Source: Chryseolinea soli (GTDB taxonomy: Bacteria > Bacteroidota > Bacteroidia > Cytophagales > Cyclobacteriaceae). From it: DNA of 64,000 bases. A program made the position numbers and the translations under genes. The DNA is taken from assembly GCF_003589925.1 (NCBI RefSeq), contig NZ_CP032382.1, positions 3,472,001 through 3,536,000 of the forward strand. The letters are read 5' to 3'. Within the stretch, counting starts at the first letter, position 1. Each line of letters begins with the position of its first letter. Below the pieces are notes generated by a model. The model saw only the letters and a program-made list of their open reading frames with translations. It had not been told where the DNA came from and did not search any database. This document shows, in pieces, positions 8,729-16,807 of the stretch.

Positions 8729-10279
8729 ATGTCAAAAGAAAATTTCATCGCCGCCATCAACAAGGCCTACACCACGTCGCTTCCCTCTATTTATCTTGGC
8801 GCGGGTGTTCTCAACAACGAGATCATCGCGGAAGCCAAAGTGAATTTACCCTTGCGCATGATGAACCGGCATGGGTTGGTGACGGGCGCCACCGGCTCGG
8901 GTAAAACACGCACCTTGCAGCTCATGGCCGAGCAACTTTCGGCCGCCGGCGTTTGTGTTTTCATGCCCGATATGAAAGGCGATTTGTCGGGCATGGCCAA
9001 AGAGGGCGCGGTCAACGAGAAGATCACCGAGCGCGCCAATGCGTTGGGCATAAAATATACACCCTCCGGATTTTCTGTCGAGTTGTATTCGCTGACCGGA
9101 AAACTAGGTGCACAAATGCGCGCCACCGTCACAGAGTTCGGTCCGACGTTGCTCAGCAAAATCCTGGAACTGAACGACACCCAAACCGGTGTGCTGAACA
9201 TTCTTTTCAAATATGCCGACGATAAGAATTTGCCCGTCGTGGACTTCAACGATCTCAAGAAAGTGTTGAACTACCTCACGGAGGGCCCGGGCGCCGCAGA
9301 GATCAAGAGCGACTATGGAAAAATATCCGGCGCCACCGCCTCGACCATCCTGCGCAAGATCGTGGCCCTGGAACAACAAGGTGTCGACAGCATCTTTGGA
9401 GAGACCTCGTTCGACGTAGAAGACTTGTTCGAAAAGATCGATGGCCGTGGTGTCATCAGCCTGCTCAACGTGGCCGACATTCAAAACCAACCGGCCATCT
9501 TCTCCACGTTCATGCTGTCGCTGCTGGCCGAGCTTTATCAGCGCCTGCCCGAAGCCGGCGACCTGGATAAACCCAAACTCATTTTCTTTCTCGACGAAGC
9601 CCACCTGCTCTTCAACGACGCGCCAAAAGCATTCCTGGATCAGATCGATCAAATTATCCGGTTGATCCGCTCGAAAGGCGTGGGCATCTTCTTCTGCACG
9701 CAGCTCACGCAAGACGTGCCGCCTTCGGTACTTGCACAGTTGGGTAATCGTGTGCATCACGTGATCCGCGCGTTCACACCCAATGACGTAAAAGCACTAA
9801 AAGAAACGGTGAAGACGTTTCCTAAGTCGGAGTACTATGAGATGGAACAACAGTTTACGCAACTGGGTACCGGGCAGGCTTTCATCACGGTGCTCAATGA
9901 GAAAGGCATTCCCACCGAAACCGTGGTGACGCATTTGGCGCCGCCGGCATCGGTGATGGGGCCGTTGAGCGATGGTGAATATAAAACGCAACTGGAGTCG
10001 TCGGACCTGTATAAGAAATACAAAGAGACGGTCGATCCTCAAAGTGCTTTTGAGATGTTGGATGGTCGCATGAAGCAGCACGAAGAAGAGCAGGCGGAGG
10101 CAAAGGAGCAGAAGGCACAAGCGAAGACTTCGTCGCGACGGGAGAAATCTACTTTTGAAGAAGTGATTGCGTCGCCGGTGGCAAAGCAAGTAGGGCGCGA
10201 GTTGGTGAGGGGGGTGTTCGGGGTTTTGTTTGGGACGAGCACGCGGCGGAGTTCGAAAAGGAGAGGGGGATTATTTTAA
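8729..10279 (+). CDS. DUF853/YjgR-like P-loop ATPase (HerA-FtsK superfamily)
   Basis: 516 residues. Walker A is GATGSGKT (53-60) and Walker B is LIFFLDEAHLL (284-294), with the conserved GRGVISLLNV region between them. This matches the DUF853 family of putative DNA-translocating ATPases related to HerA, typified by E. coli YjgR, whose cellular role is not settled. A Glu/Lys-rich segment (about 445-475) leads to a basic tail ending TSTRRSSKRRGGLF. A TTG at 8708 is in frame, but the ATG at 8729 begins at the family's conserved N-terminus. No NurA-like nuclease is adjacent. Confidence 0.88.
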   Translation: MSKENFIAAINKAYTTSLPSIYLGAGVLNNEIIAEAKVNLPLRMMNRHGLVTGATGSGKTRTLQLMAEQLSAAGVCVFMPDMKGDLSGMAKEGAVNEKITERANALGIKYTPSGFSVELYSLTGKLGAQMRATVTEFGPTLLSKILELNDTQTGVLNILFKYADDKNLPVVDFNDLKKVLNYLTEGPGAAEIKSDYGKISGATASTILRKIVALEQQGVDSIFGETSFDVEDLFEKIDGRGVISLLNVADIQNQPAIFSTFMLSLLAELYQRLPEAGDLDKPKLIFFLDEAHLLFNDAPKAFLDQIDQIIRLIRSKGVGIFFCTQLTQDVPPSVLAQLGNRVHHVIRAFTPNDVKALKETVKTFPKSEYYEMEQQFTQLGTGQAFITVLNEKGIPTETVVTHLAPPASVMGPLSDGEYKTQLESSDLYKKYKETVDPQSAFEMLDGRMKQHEEEQAEAKEQKAQAKTSSRREKSTFEEVIASPVAKQVGRELVRGVFGVLFGTSTRRSSKRRGGLF

Positions 10280-10289
10280 GCGCTGGATC

Positions 10290-10345
10290 AAAACGCGAAG
10301 CGCCTTTGCGTTGACTTTGCGCCTTTGCATCTCTGCGGTGAAACC
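10290..10345. repeat. CTTTGCG-type intergenic repeat, copy 1
   Basis: A run of CTTTGCG/TTTGC units ending CTCTGCGGTGAAA lies in the convergent gap between the ATPase gene and the next gene. The same phrase set recurs at 33891-33963. I have the impression of such phrases in many Bacteroidota intergenic regions, but cannot verify that here. Confidence 0.55.
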
Positions 10346-10351
10346 TGAATT

Positions 10352-10750
10352 CTAAAACTCCACCTGCAACCTGTAATACGTCCGCTCCGACCGCTCACAC
10401 AAAGGAATAAACTTCGCATAAAACTCCTTCCAATCCTCCTGATGCGTAAGCCTGCACTGCGAAGGCTCCGCTTCCGCGAAGGTCTCATACCCCAATTCCA
10501 ACACCAGGCTATACGCCGCCCCCGACACATCGGTCAACAAGCGCGCATGAATCTTCTTATCGCGCTTCTGCACGCGTTCCAGATATTCTTTCCACATCGG
10601 CACCGCCTCTTTGCTGGCGCCGAACTTGAGGGTGAAGACGTTTCGTTCCACATACATAACAGCAGGAGTTTGGGGTGAGCCAGGATTTTGCGCCGAAACA
10701 AGAAGGAAGGCCAGGGTCATGCCCAGGCACGCAACAAAGATCCGTTTCAT
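10352..10750 (-). CDS. exported hypothetical protein, NIPSNAP-like fold possible
   Basis: 132 residues from the ATG at 10750, beginning with a clear signal peptide that ends in LVSAQ. The mature part has the pattern of a small alpha/beta dimeric barrel (VERNVFTLKFG, then a helix with WKEYLERVQKRD, then YSLVLELGYETFAEAE). That is reminiscent of NIPSNAP or antibiotic-biosynthesis-monooxygenase-like domains, but I see no decisive motif. It is probably periplasmic. It lies 30 bp beyond the 3' end of dnaX on the same strand and may be co-transcribed. Confidence 0.65.
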   Translation of the reverse strand: MKRIFVACLGMTLAFLLVSAQNPGSPQTPAVMYVERNVFTLKFGASKEAVPMWKEYLERVQKRDKKIHARLLTDVSGAAYSLVLELGYETFAEAEPSQCRLTHQEDWKEFYAKFIPLCERSERTYYRLQVEF

Positions 10751-10780
10751 AGGCAAGAGGTTTGGGTATGACCAATTTAC

Positions 10781-11446
10781 CTAGAAATCAGGGTCCAGCC
10801 CAAGTCTTTCTTTCAGTTCCTTCAGGTTGGGATTCTTCTCCACGAGGTAGTCGAATTTGTCGCGGGGCGTGTACATCATTTTCTTCTCCTCCATTTCGCG
10901 CATTTCGCCCACTACGAGGATGGAATAGTTCTGTAGGGTGTCGCGCAGGTGGGTGATGAGCTCGGCCCTGATGTTGTTGAGCATCGTGTCCTGGACGGGA
11001 CTCAACAAATGAACAATAACCTGTGTGCCCCGGAGTTCATAGGGTTGGCTGAGGAGCTGGTATTCGGCCTGGAATTTTTTCCGTTGTTCGGCAAAGGTAT
11101 TCCAGGCGGCCTGCATTTGCTCGGGTGTGAACGACTGGCTGGCCCTCGATTGGATCTCGATTTGCTGCTCGGCGGTCTGTTCTTGTTTGGGTTCTACCTT
11201 GGTGAGGCCGGTAAGTTTTACCGTCGTTTTAGGAGCCGTTTTGAAGCGGGAGCGCTCGGAGTAGTCAGGCTTTTGTGAAAGTCCGGGAAGCGGCGGTGTT
11301 TCTGGAGTAGGCGCCGGTGTTTCTTTCGGAGTGGAGGACGATGGTGTTGGACTGGTTTGGGCCGTCGCAGCGGGTGTTTCGGCTACCGTGGGGGGTTCTG
11401 CCGGTGCGGCTCCGGGTTCTTCCGGGGTTACACTAATTTTTTTTTT
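10781..11446 (-). CDS. dnaX: dnaX tau-specific C-terminal region (-1 frame)
   Basis: This frame continues the dnaX gene in the -1 register after the A-run at 11437-11446. It encodes a Pro/Thr/Ala/Glu-rich linker (about residues 1-90 of the segment) followed by a folded domain with EQMQAAWNTFAEQRKK and a C-terminal helix ending LKERLGLDPDF. That fits the tau part of the clamp loader, which binds polymerase alpha and the helicase. Read with the zero-frame part, the product would be about 585 residues. The frame stays open further upstream (to 11569) but there it only shadows the zero frame. It has no independent start that makes sense. Confidence 0.8.
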   Translation of the reverse strand, partial: KKKISVTPEEPGAAPAEPPTVAETPAATAQTSPTPSSSTPKETPAPTPETPPLPGLSQKPDYSERSRFKTAPKTTVKLTGLTKVEPKQEQTAEQQIEIQSRASQSFTPEQMQAAWNTFAEQRKKFQAEYQLLSQPYELRGTQVIVHLLSPVQDTMLNNIRAELITHLRDTLQNYSILVVGEMREMEEKKMMYTPRDKFDYLVEKNPNLKELKERLGLDPDF

Positions 11447-12537
11447 AACCCATCCCCCAGATGGTTCAACTGTTGCAATTGGAGCACGGCTCCCACGTTC
11501 GCCATTTTCATGAGCGCAAGCTCCACGGATAGCCGCTGGTTCTTGCTGCCTTTGTAGTTGATGTCGCACTGGTTGGCGATGTTCAGCCAGGTGAGCAGGA
11601 GCGAAGGGGGAGAGGACTGCGCTTGTTGCGCATATTTCTTCTTCACGCTTTCGGGCACCTCCATCAGGTTGGTGGTGCGCGCGTCTTGCGATACGAGCAG
11701 GTTGCGCAGGTGTTCGCTGAGGCCTACGATAAAGTTGTGACCGTCAAACCCTTTGCGCAGGATCTCGTCCAGCAACAAGAGGGGTTGCGTGTGATTCTGG
11801 GTCAAAAGGGCGTCCACTACCTGGAAATAATAGTCGTAGTCCAGGATGTGGAGGTTGCTGAGGGTAGCGTTGAAGGTGACGCCTTTGCCGGAGGAATAGG
11901 TCACCATCAAGTCGAAGATGGAGAGCGCATCCCGCAGGGCGCCGTCGGCTTTTTGTGAGATCAGGTGGAGGGCCTCATCCTCGGCGGGGATGCCTTCGCG
12001 TTGCGCGATCTTTTTGAGGTGATGCGCGATATCGCTGATCTGTATGCGGTTGAAGTCGAAAATCTGGCACCGCGACAGGATGGTGGGGATCACCTTGTGT
12101 TTTTCGGTGGTAGCCAGGATAAAGATGGCATAGGAGGGCGGCTCTTCCAGCGTCTTCAAAAAGGCATTGAAGGCGGCGTTGGAAAGCATGTGCACCTCGT
12201 CGATGATATAGACCTTGAATTTTCCAAACTGGGGAGGGTAGCGCACCTGGTCGATCAGGTTCCGGATGTCTTCCACCGAGTTGTTGGAGGCGGCGTCCAG
12301 CTCAAAGATATTCAGGGAGTTGGTTTCAGCCTTTTCTTCAAACCCGTTGATGAGGCGGGCAACGATGCGGGCACAGGTGGTTTTGCCCACGCCGCGAGGG
12401 CCGCAAAACAACAGCGCTTGCGCCAGTTTGTTGTTGTCGATGGCATTTTTGAGCGTGGTGGTGATGTGCTCCTGGCCCACTACTTCGTCAAACCCCGTGG
12501 GGCGGTATTTCCGTGCCGATACGACAAAATTCTCCAT
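11428..12537 (-). CDS. dnaX: DNA polymerase III clamp-loader subunit, gamma-like form (zero frame)
   Basis: 369 residues from ATG 12537. Domains I-III of the AAA+ clamp loader are present: Walker A GPRGVGKTT near residue 45-53, Walker B YIIDEVHML, sensor 1 FILATTEKHKV and the SRC arginine-finger motif (ILSRCQIF). The canonical zinc-binding four-cysteine module between Walker A and DAASNNSVEDIR is missing, replaced by a short acidic stretch. The frame ends LKKKLV-stop immediately after ten consecutive A, so unshifted reading yields a gamma-like short protein. In-frame codons upstream of 12537 do not resemble DnaX. Confidence 0.92.
   Translation of the reverse strand: MENFVVSARKYRPTGFDEVVGQEHITTTLKNAIDNNKLAQALLFCGPRGVGKTTCARIVARLINGFEEKAETNSLNIFELDAASNNSVEDIRNLIDQVRYPPQFGKFKVYIIDEVHMLSNAAFNAFLKTLEEPPSYAIFILATTEKHKVIPTILSRCQIFDFNRIQISDIAHHLKKIAQREGIPAEDEALHLISQKADGALRDALSIFDLMVTYSSGKGVTFNATLSNLHILDYDYYFQVVDALLTQNHTQPLLLLDEILRKGFDGHNFIVGLSEHLRNLLVSQDARTTNLMEVPESVKKKYAQQAQSSPPSLLLTWLNIANQCDINYKGSKNQRLSVELALMKMANVGAVLQLQQLNHLGDGLKKKLV
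11437..11446 (-). promoter_or_regulatory. A10 slippery tract in dnaX
   Basis: Ten consecutive A on the coding strand, read TTA AAA AAA AAA TTA GTG TAA in the zero frame. A -1 ribosomal shift, or an extra A added during transcription, joins the reading to the tau-specific frame. A G-rich stretch (GGGGGATGGG) lies just upstream. Thermus dnaX uses transcriptional slippage on a similar A-run, and E. coli dnaX uses A AAA AAG ribosomal frameshifting. A homopolymer sequencing error cannot be excluded. Confidence 0.7.
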
Positions 12538-12977
12538 CGGCCGCAAGATAACAGGAACATTGTAAAGTTGACAAGCGCAAAAAATTTTTATACGCAAACC
12601 AACCAGGACCCTCTCCGTTATTAAACGGCAAGGCAACACCCGGGCCTTTCATTCGTTCATTTCGTTTGGGTGCGGATGAAAGCCTTGATCTTGCTGAACA
12701 ACTGTTCGGGGACGCGGAGGCAAAAATAATAGAATCAAGGGATGTCGATAAAACCGGCATGTGTTGTAGTTTTGGACTGTGGGCCATAGTTCGGTCTACC
12801 CCCCCCTCAACTGCATTTCTGATTGTTCCCCCAAGGTTAGCAGTTCGACGATTGTATCGACAGACATTTTGGAATAAAACGATATGGATTCCCGAATTTA
12901 AATTTTCAAGGGAAACCATCTTCTTGTCGCATCTTCGTGTCTAAGGAAAAAAGGATCGAAACATAAACCTATGTAAA
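12538..12977. other. divergent intergenic region upstream of dnaX and the GT87 gene
   Basis: 440 bp between divergently transcribed genes. On the minus strand a TTATCTTGC about 10 bp before the dnaX ATG resembles a degraded -7 element. Several short open frames cross the region on both strands but none has a convincing start or protein-like sequence; the 92-codon plus-strand frame at 12666-12944 looks like chance. I see no hairpin, RNA gene or mobile-element remnant. Confidence 0.4.
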
Positions 12978-14165
12978 GTGAGCCTCTCTATCCGTGTTGT
13001 GCCCCTGATAAAAAAGATTTTTAGAAAGCCCATATTCATCCTGGTAGTATGGCTCTCGTTGGCCACGGTGGCAGGCCTTCAGCATTATGCACTGGGTCAC
13101 TATAACAATTATCGCATTTTTAAAAATGTGTTTTGGAACAGCGTGGAAGGCAAGAACCTTTACGCGCTTTATCCGGACGAACACAACGACTCCAATCACT
13201 ACGGACCCTTCTTCAGCGTGGTCTTTGCACCTTTCGCGCTGATGCCCGACGCCCTCGGGCTTTGTTTGTGGATCATGTTCAATGGTGTGGTATTGTTTTA
13301 TGCCATCCGTCAGCTTCCGCTAAAAGAATCCACCGGGATAGCCTTGCTGTGGCTGGTCACCAACGAGCTTTACACATCCTATTCCAACCAGCAGATCAAT
13401 CCCATGGTGGCGGCGTCCATTATCCTGGCCTACACATGGATGCGGAAAGAGAAAGATTTTTGGGCGGCCGCCGTGATCATGGCCGGCACCTTTATAAAAT
13501 TGTATAGCATAGCCGGCCTGGCATTCTTCTTTTTTTCGAAACACAAAACGGGCCTGGTGGCGGCGTGCTTGTTTTGGGCGATCGTATGTTTCACAGCGCC
13601 GATGGTCATTTCGGGTCCCGCCTTTGTAGTGCAGTCGTACCGGGATTGGTATACGTCCATCAAAACCAAAGATGAACTGAATGCCAAGGAGTCGCGTCAC
13701 CAGGACATCTCCCTGTCGGGGGTGGTGCGGCGTGTGTCGGGCCACCGCGACATACCGATGCTTTACTTTTTGATTCCCGGTCTTATACTTTTTCTGTTGC
13801 CCTATCTTAAAACTCAATATTACGACGACCCTACGTTCCAGCAGCTCATGCTGTGTTCGGTGTTGCTATTCATTTGTTTATTCAGCAGCAGCACGGAGTC
13901 GTCTACCTACATCATTGCCTTCACAGGCGTTTCGCTTTGGTTCCTGTTGCATGAACCACCGCCGGCAAAGATTGTTTTAGGATTGTTGATCTTTGCCTTT
14001 GTGTTGACGTCGTTGTCGCCCACGGACCTCGTGCCCCGGCCGGTCAGGGCGTTCATCACTTCCTATTCATTGAAGGCTGTTCCGTGTGTGTTGGTTTGGT
14101 TATATTTAATGGCTGAGCTTTTGAAATATAGTCCATCGTCGAAGTGGCAAAAAACAATCGCATGA
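12978..14165 (+). CDS. GT87 (DUF2029) family integral-membrane mannosyltransferase-like protein
   Basis: 395 residues starting at a GTG, with about ten hydrophobic helices. The central block NPMVAASIILAYTWM...FIKLYSIAGLAFFF and the early loop with YPDEHNDSNHYGPFFSV fit GT87/DUF2029 polyprenol-phosphate-dependent glycosyltransferases (the PimE type), where acidic residues of the first extracellular loop act in catalysis. It would add a sugar, probably from a polyprenol-phosphate donor, outside the inner membrane. The next gene, a GT2 able to make such a donor, overlaps it by 4 bp (ATGA), which supports a joint role. Confidence 0.8.
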   Translation: MSLSIRVVPLIKKIFRKPIFILVVWLSLATVAGLQHYALGHYNNYRIFKNVFWNSVEGKNLYALYPDEHNDSNHYGPFFSVVFAPFALMPDALGLCLWIMFNGVVLFYAIRQLPLKESTGIALLWLVTNELYTSYSNQQINPMVAASIILAYTWMRKEKDFWAAAVIMAGTFIKLYSIAGLAFFFFSKHKTGLVAACLFWAIVCFTAPMVISGPAFVVQSYRDWYTSIKTKDELNAKESRHQDISLSGVVRRVSGHRDIPMLYFLIPGLILFLLPYLKTQYYDDPTFQQLMLCSVLLFICLFSSSTESSTYIIAFTGVSLWFLLHEPPPAKIVLGLLIFAFVLTSLSPTDLVPRPVRAFITSYSLKAVPCVLVWLYLMAELLKYSPSSKWQKTIA

Positions 14166-15130
14166 TCATGAACCAAATGAACCGACAACTCATCTCCGTG
14201 GTGGTGCCCGTTTTCAACGAAGCCGGAAACATCCGCAAGATCTACTCGGAACTGTTGCGTGTGTTCGACAGCCTTCCCTATGATTGTGAGATCATCTTCG
14301 TGGACGACGGAAGCCGCGACAATTCGCTGGAGCTCATACAAGAGATCGCGGCGGGTCAATCGAACGTGTTTTTCATCGAACTGTCAAGAAACTTTGGACA
14401 CCAGCATGCGCTGAAGGCGGGTCTGGACGTGGCGCGCGGACATGGCGTGATCTCCATGGATTGTGATATGCAGCACCCGCCGGAGATCATTCCGCAGTTG
14501 GTGACCCAGTGGGAAAAGGGATACGATGTCGTTTACACCGTCCGCGAAGAAGATCCGGGTCTTTCCTGGTTCAAGCGCAAAAGCTCATCCTATTTCTACA
14601 GACTCCTGAACAAATTGTCGGGCATCGATTTGGAAAAAGGGGTGGCCGACTTCCGGCTCATGGACCGGTCGACGGTGGATGTGTTTATCCGCTTTGGTGA
14701 GAACGACCTCTTCATTCGTGGGCTGGTGAAGTGGATGGGGTTCAAACAAGCTGCTGTGCGTTATGTTCCCAATGGCCGCTTTTCAGGAAAAAGCAAATAT
14801 AGCCTGATGCGCATGGTGGCCCTGGCCTTCAAAGGCATCACCTCGTTCAGCACGAAGCCGCTGGTGATCACGGCCTATCTCGGCATCATATTTTTCCTTA
14901 TTTCATTGATCTATCTTCCGTACGCCCTCATCAGTTATTTTACGGGCCATGCCGTTTCGGGATGGACTTCGATCATCATGACGGTGATATTTTTCGGCGG
15001 CCTGCAATTGCTCATGCTGGGCATTATCGGTCTGTATCTCGGCCGCATTGTTGTTCAGGGAAAAGGAAGACCCCAATATGTTATCCGGACCACGAACCAT
15101 CCCGGTGTTGTTAAAGCAACCTATGCCTAG
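14162..15130 (+). CDS. GT2 family polyprenol-phosphate glycosyltransferase
   Basis: 322 residues. The GT-A domain begins ISVVVPVFNEAGNIRKIY, carries IIFVDDGSRDNS and the metal-binding ISMDCDMQHPPE, and is followed by two C-terminal membrane helices (about 240-260 and 275-300). This layout is that of DPM1/GtrB/ArnC enzymes that transfer a sugar from UDP or GDP to undecaprenyl or related phosphate on the cytoplasmic face. ATG at 14162 overlaps the stop of the GT87 gene by 4 bp and is preferred to a GTG at 14144. The deacetylase start overlaps its end by 8 bp. Confidence 0.88.
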   Translation: MIMNQMNRQLISVVVPVFNEAGNIRKIYSELLRVFDSLPYDCEIIFVDDGSRDNSLELIQEIAAGQSNVFFIELSRNFGHQHALKAGLDVARGHGVISMDCDMQHPPEIIPQLVTQWEKGYDVVYTVREEDPGLSWFKRKSSSYFYRLLNKLSGIDLEKGVADFRLMDRSTVDVFIRFGENDLFIRGLVKWMGFKQAAVRYVPNGRFSGKSKYSLMRMVALAFKGITSFSTKPLVITAYLGIIFFLISLIYLPYALISYFTGHAVSGWTSIIMTVIFFGGLQLLMLGIIGLYLGRIVVQGKGRPQYVIRTTNHPGVVKATYA

Positions 15131-15944
15131 ACCGCGTCTTTACCTTTCTTTCGACATAGAAGAATTCGACATGCCGTTGGAGTATGGAAAATCCATTTCA
15201 TTCGAAGAACAGATTGCCATATCCAAAGCCGGTTGTCATCACATTCTCGATTTGCTGAAGAAGCATTCCGCACGGGCCACTTTTTTTAGTACGGTGGTGT
15301 TTGCAGAAAATGTGCCCGATATCATTCAACGCATTCTCGGCGAAGGACATGAGTTGGCTTCACACGGTTTTTATCATTCCGATTTTAAAAACGAACACCT
15401 GTTACAATCGCGGTTGGAGCTTGAGCGACTATCGGGAAGGAGCATCGAGGGGTTTCGCATGGCGCGCATGATGCCGGTGGAGACGGGGGAGATCATCCGG
15501 GCGGGGTACCGGTACAACTCGTCGTTAAACCCAGTTTATATTCCCGGCCGGTACAACAACTATTTCAAAAAGAGAACCTGGTTTCGCAGCGGCACTTTGT
15601 TGGAGATCCCAGCGTCGGCGACACCCTTCGTTCGCTTCCCGCTTTTTTGGTTGTCGTTTCACAACCTGCCGCAAGGGCTATACCGCGGCTTGTGCGCGAT
15701 CACGATGATGAAAGATCATTACCTCAACATCTACTTTCACCCTTGGGAATTTACAGACCTCACCCTGCCACGCTTTGGTTTTCCGGGGTTCGTAAAACGC
15801 AAGACGGGAACAAAGATGATCGAAGCCTTTGATGGCTGGTTGTCCTGGTGCCACCGCAAGGGCTACACGTTTGAAGTGCTACGCGAATTTTCGCAACAAC
15901 ATGAAGCGCATGCCGGGCGATTGACGGGACCCCTTACCCCTTGA
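15123..15944 (+). CDS. polysaccharide deacetylase family protein (CE4-like)
   Basis: 273 residues. The NodB-type core shows the catalytic/metal region SFDIEEFD near residue 10, the zinc-binding SHGFYHSDF (His-x3-His), and a late YFHPWEF. It probably removes N-acetyl groups from an amino-sugar polymer or a lipid-linked sugar. There is no signal peptide, so it is either cytoplasmic or exported another way. Third gene of the overlapping GT87-GT2-deacetylase run; the chosen ATG overlaps the GT2 stop by 8 bp. Its own stop overlaps the convergent next gene by 11 bp. Confidence 0.83.
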   Translation: MPRPRLYLSFDIEEFDMPLEYGKSISFEEQIAISKAGCHHILDLLKKHSARATFFSTVVFAENVPDIIQRILGEGHELASHGFYHSDFKNEHLLQSRLELERLSGRSIEGFRMARMMPVETGEIIRAGYRYNSSLNPVYIPGRYNNYFKKRTWFRSGTLLEIPASATPFVRFPLFWLSFHNLPQGLYRGLCAITMMKDHYLNIYFHPWEFTDLTLPRFGFPGFVKRKTGTKMIEAFDGWLSWCHRKGYTFEVLREFSQQHEAHAGRLTGPLTP

Positions 15945-16626
15945 TCCAAAGCTCGTCCATCGAGACGTTGGGCGGGAAATCAAGAAAGAGGCTTTTATCG
16001 ATCTTCACCTTTCCTTTGAAAGCAGAAGTGCGTTTGAATTTGTAGGTCGATATGCGATAGCTCACCGGTGTGGCACCTGCCGTCGTTTTCTTGTCCAGGA
16101 ACTGGCTTTCTGATTTGGATGTGCTGGTCACGATGTTGAGACCGGAAGCTTCCATCTTGTCGCGATTCAGTTGGGCGAATTTTGCGTCTTCGCTTTCGCT
16201 GCGTTGTTCGATGATCAGGTAGCTCTGTCCGTTGTAGTCTAACTGGCGGATCCAAAGTCCCTCGCGCGCCGTATCGGGAAGTTTGGGGTATACGCGCAAC
16301 GTGAGGCTGTTGGTTTCATACACGCGGTCGGCGATGGAAAAACGAAACGGTCCGATCTTTACCTTGCCCGTGTCCGGTAGCACTTGTGATATTTTTAGAT
16401 TGCCAAAGGCGATCTTGTTCTTGCGCAGCGCAGCAAAATCTTCGGTGGATTTTTTCTCCTTGATTTCGATGGCCTCCAGGCTTTCTTTTTTCACCGTGAT
16501 GATGATCTCGACTTCCTCGCCGGCACGTGGTGCGGGATTCGCGATCTCCAATATCGAGGTCTGAGCCCAGGCCGTTGCGCAGCAAAAGCACCAGGCATAT
16601 GTAAGCAGTCGTCTGATCATATTCAT
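15934..16626 (-). CDS. exported hypothetical protein with BatD-like N-terminal domain
   Basis: About 230 residues from ATG 16626 (a second ATG at 16620 is equally possible), with a signal peptide ending near AWAQ. After cleavage the sequence IANPAPRAGEEVEIIITVKKE looks like the first Ig-like domain of BatD-type aerotolerance proteins, but the protein is much shorter than BatD and lacks its membrane anchor. The C-terminal half is beta-rich with no motif I know. Function unknown. The frame is open far upstream, but those residues look unlike protein and overlap the helicase. Confidence 0.6.
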   Translation of the reverse strand: MNMIRRLLTYAWCFCCATAWAQTSILEIANPAPRAGEEVEIIITVKKESLEAIEIKEKKSTEDFAALRKNKIAFGNLKISQVLPDTGKVKIGPFRFSIADRVYETNSLTLRVYPKLPDTAREGLWIRQLDYNGQSYLIIEQRSESEDAKFAQLNRDKMEASGLNIVTSTSKSESQFLDKKTTAGATPVSYRISTYKFKRTSAFKGKVKIDKSLFLDFPPNVSMDELWIKG

Positions 16627-16807
16627 ACAAGGAATGAATCCCACCGGTTGCGTGCCGGGATTCATGACCCGGTTTTTGCGAACGGGAGATAAAAGTAAGA
16701 AAACAATAGGCCGCTTACAACGTCCCGGCCGGGTTCTTGCCTGCCTTGTTAGGCATCGAACTAGGATGGAGTCGCCCATCCCAAGCCAAAGGATACCGAA
16801 ATCCAGC

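Noticed and set aside
9104..9760. 218-codon minus-strand frame inside the YjgR-like ATPase gene
   Set aside because: Antisense shadow of a conserved P-loop ATPase; no independent start signal.
12666..12944. 92-codon plus-strand frame between dnaX and the GT87 gene
   Set aside because: No domain, no promoter or start context, mixed composition; probably chance.
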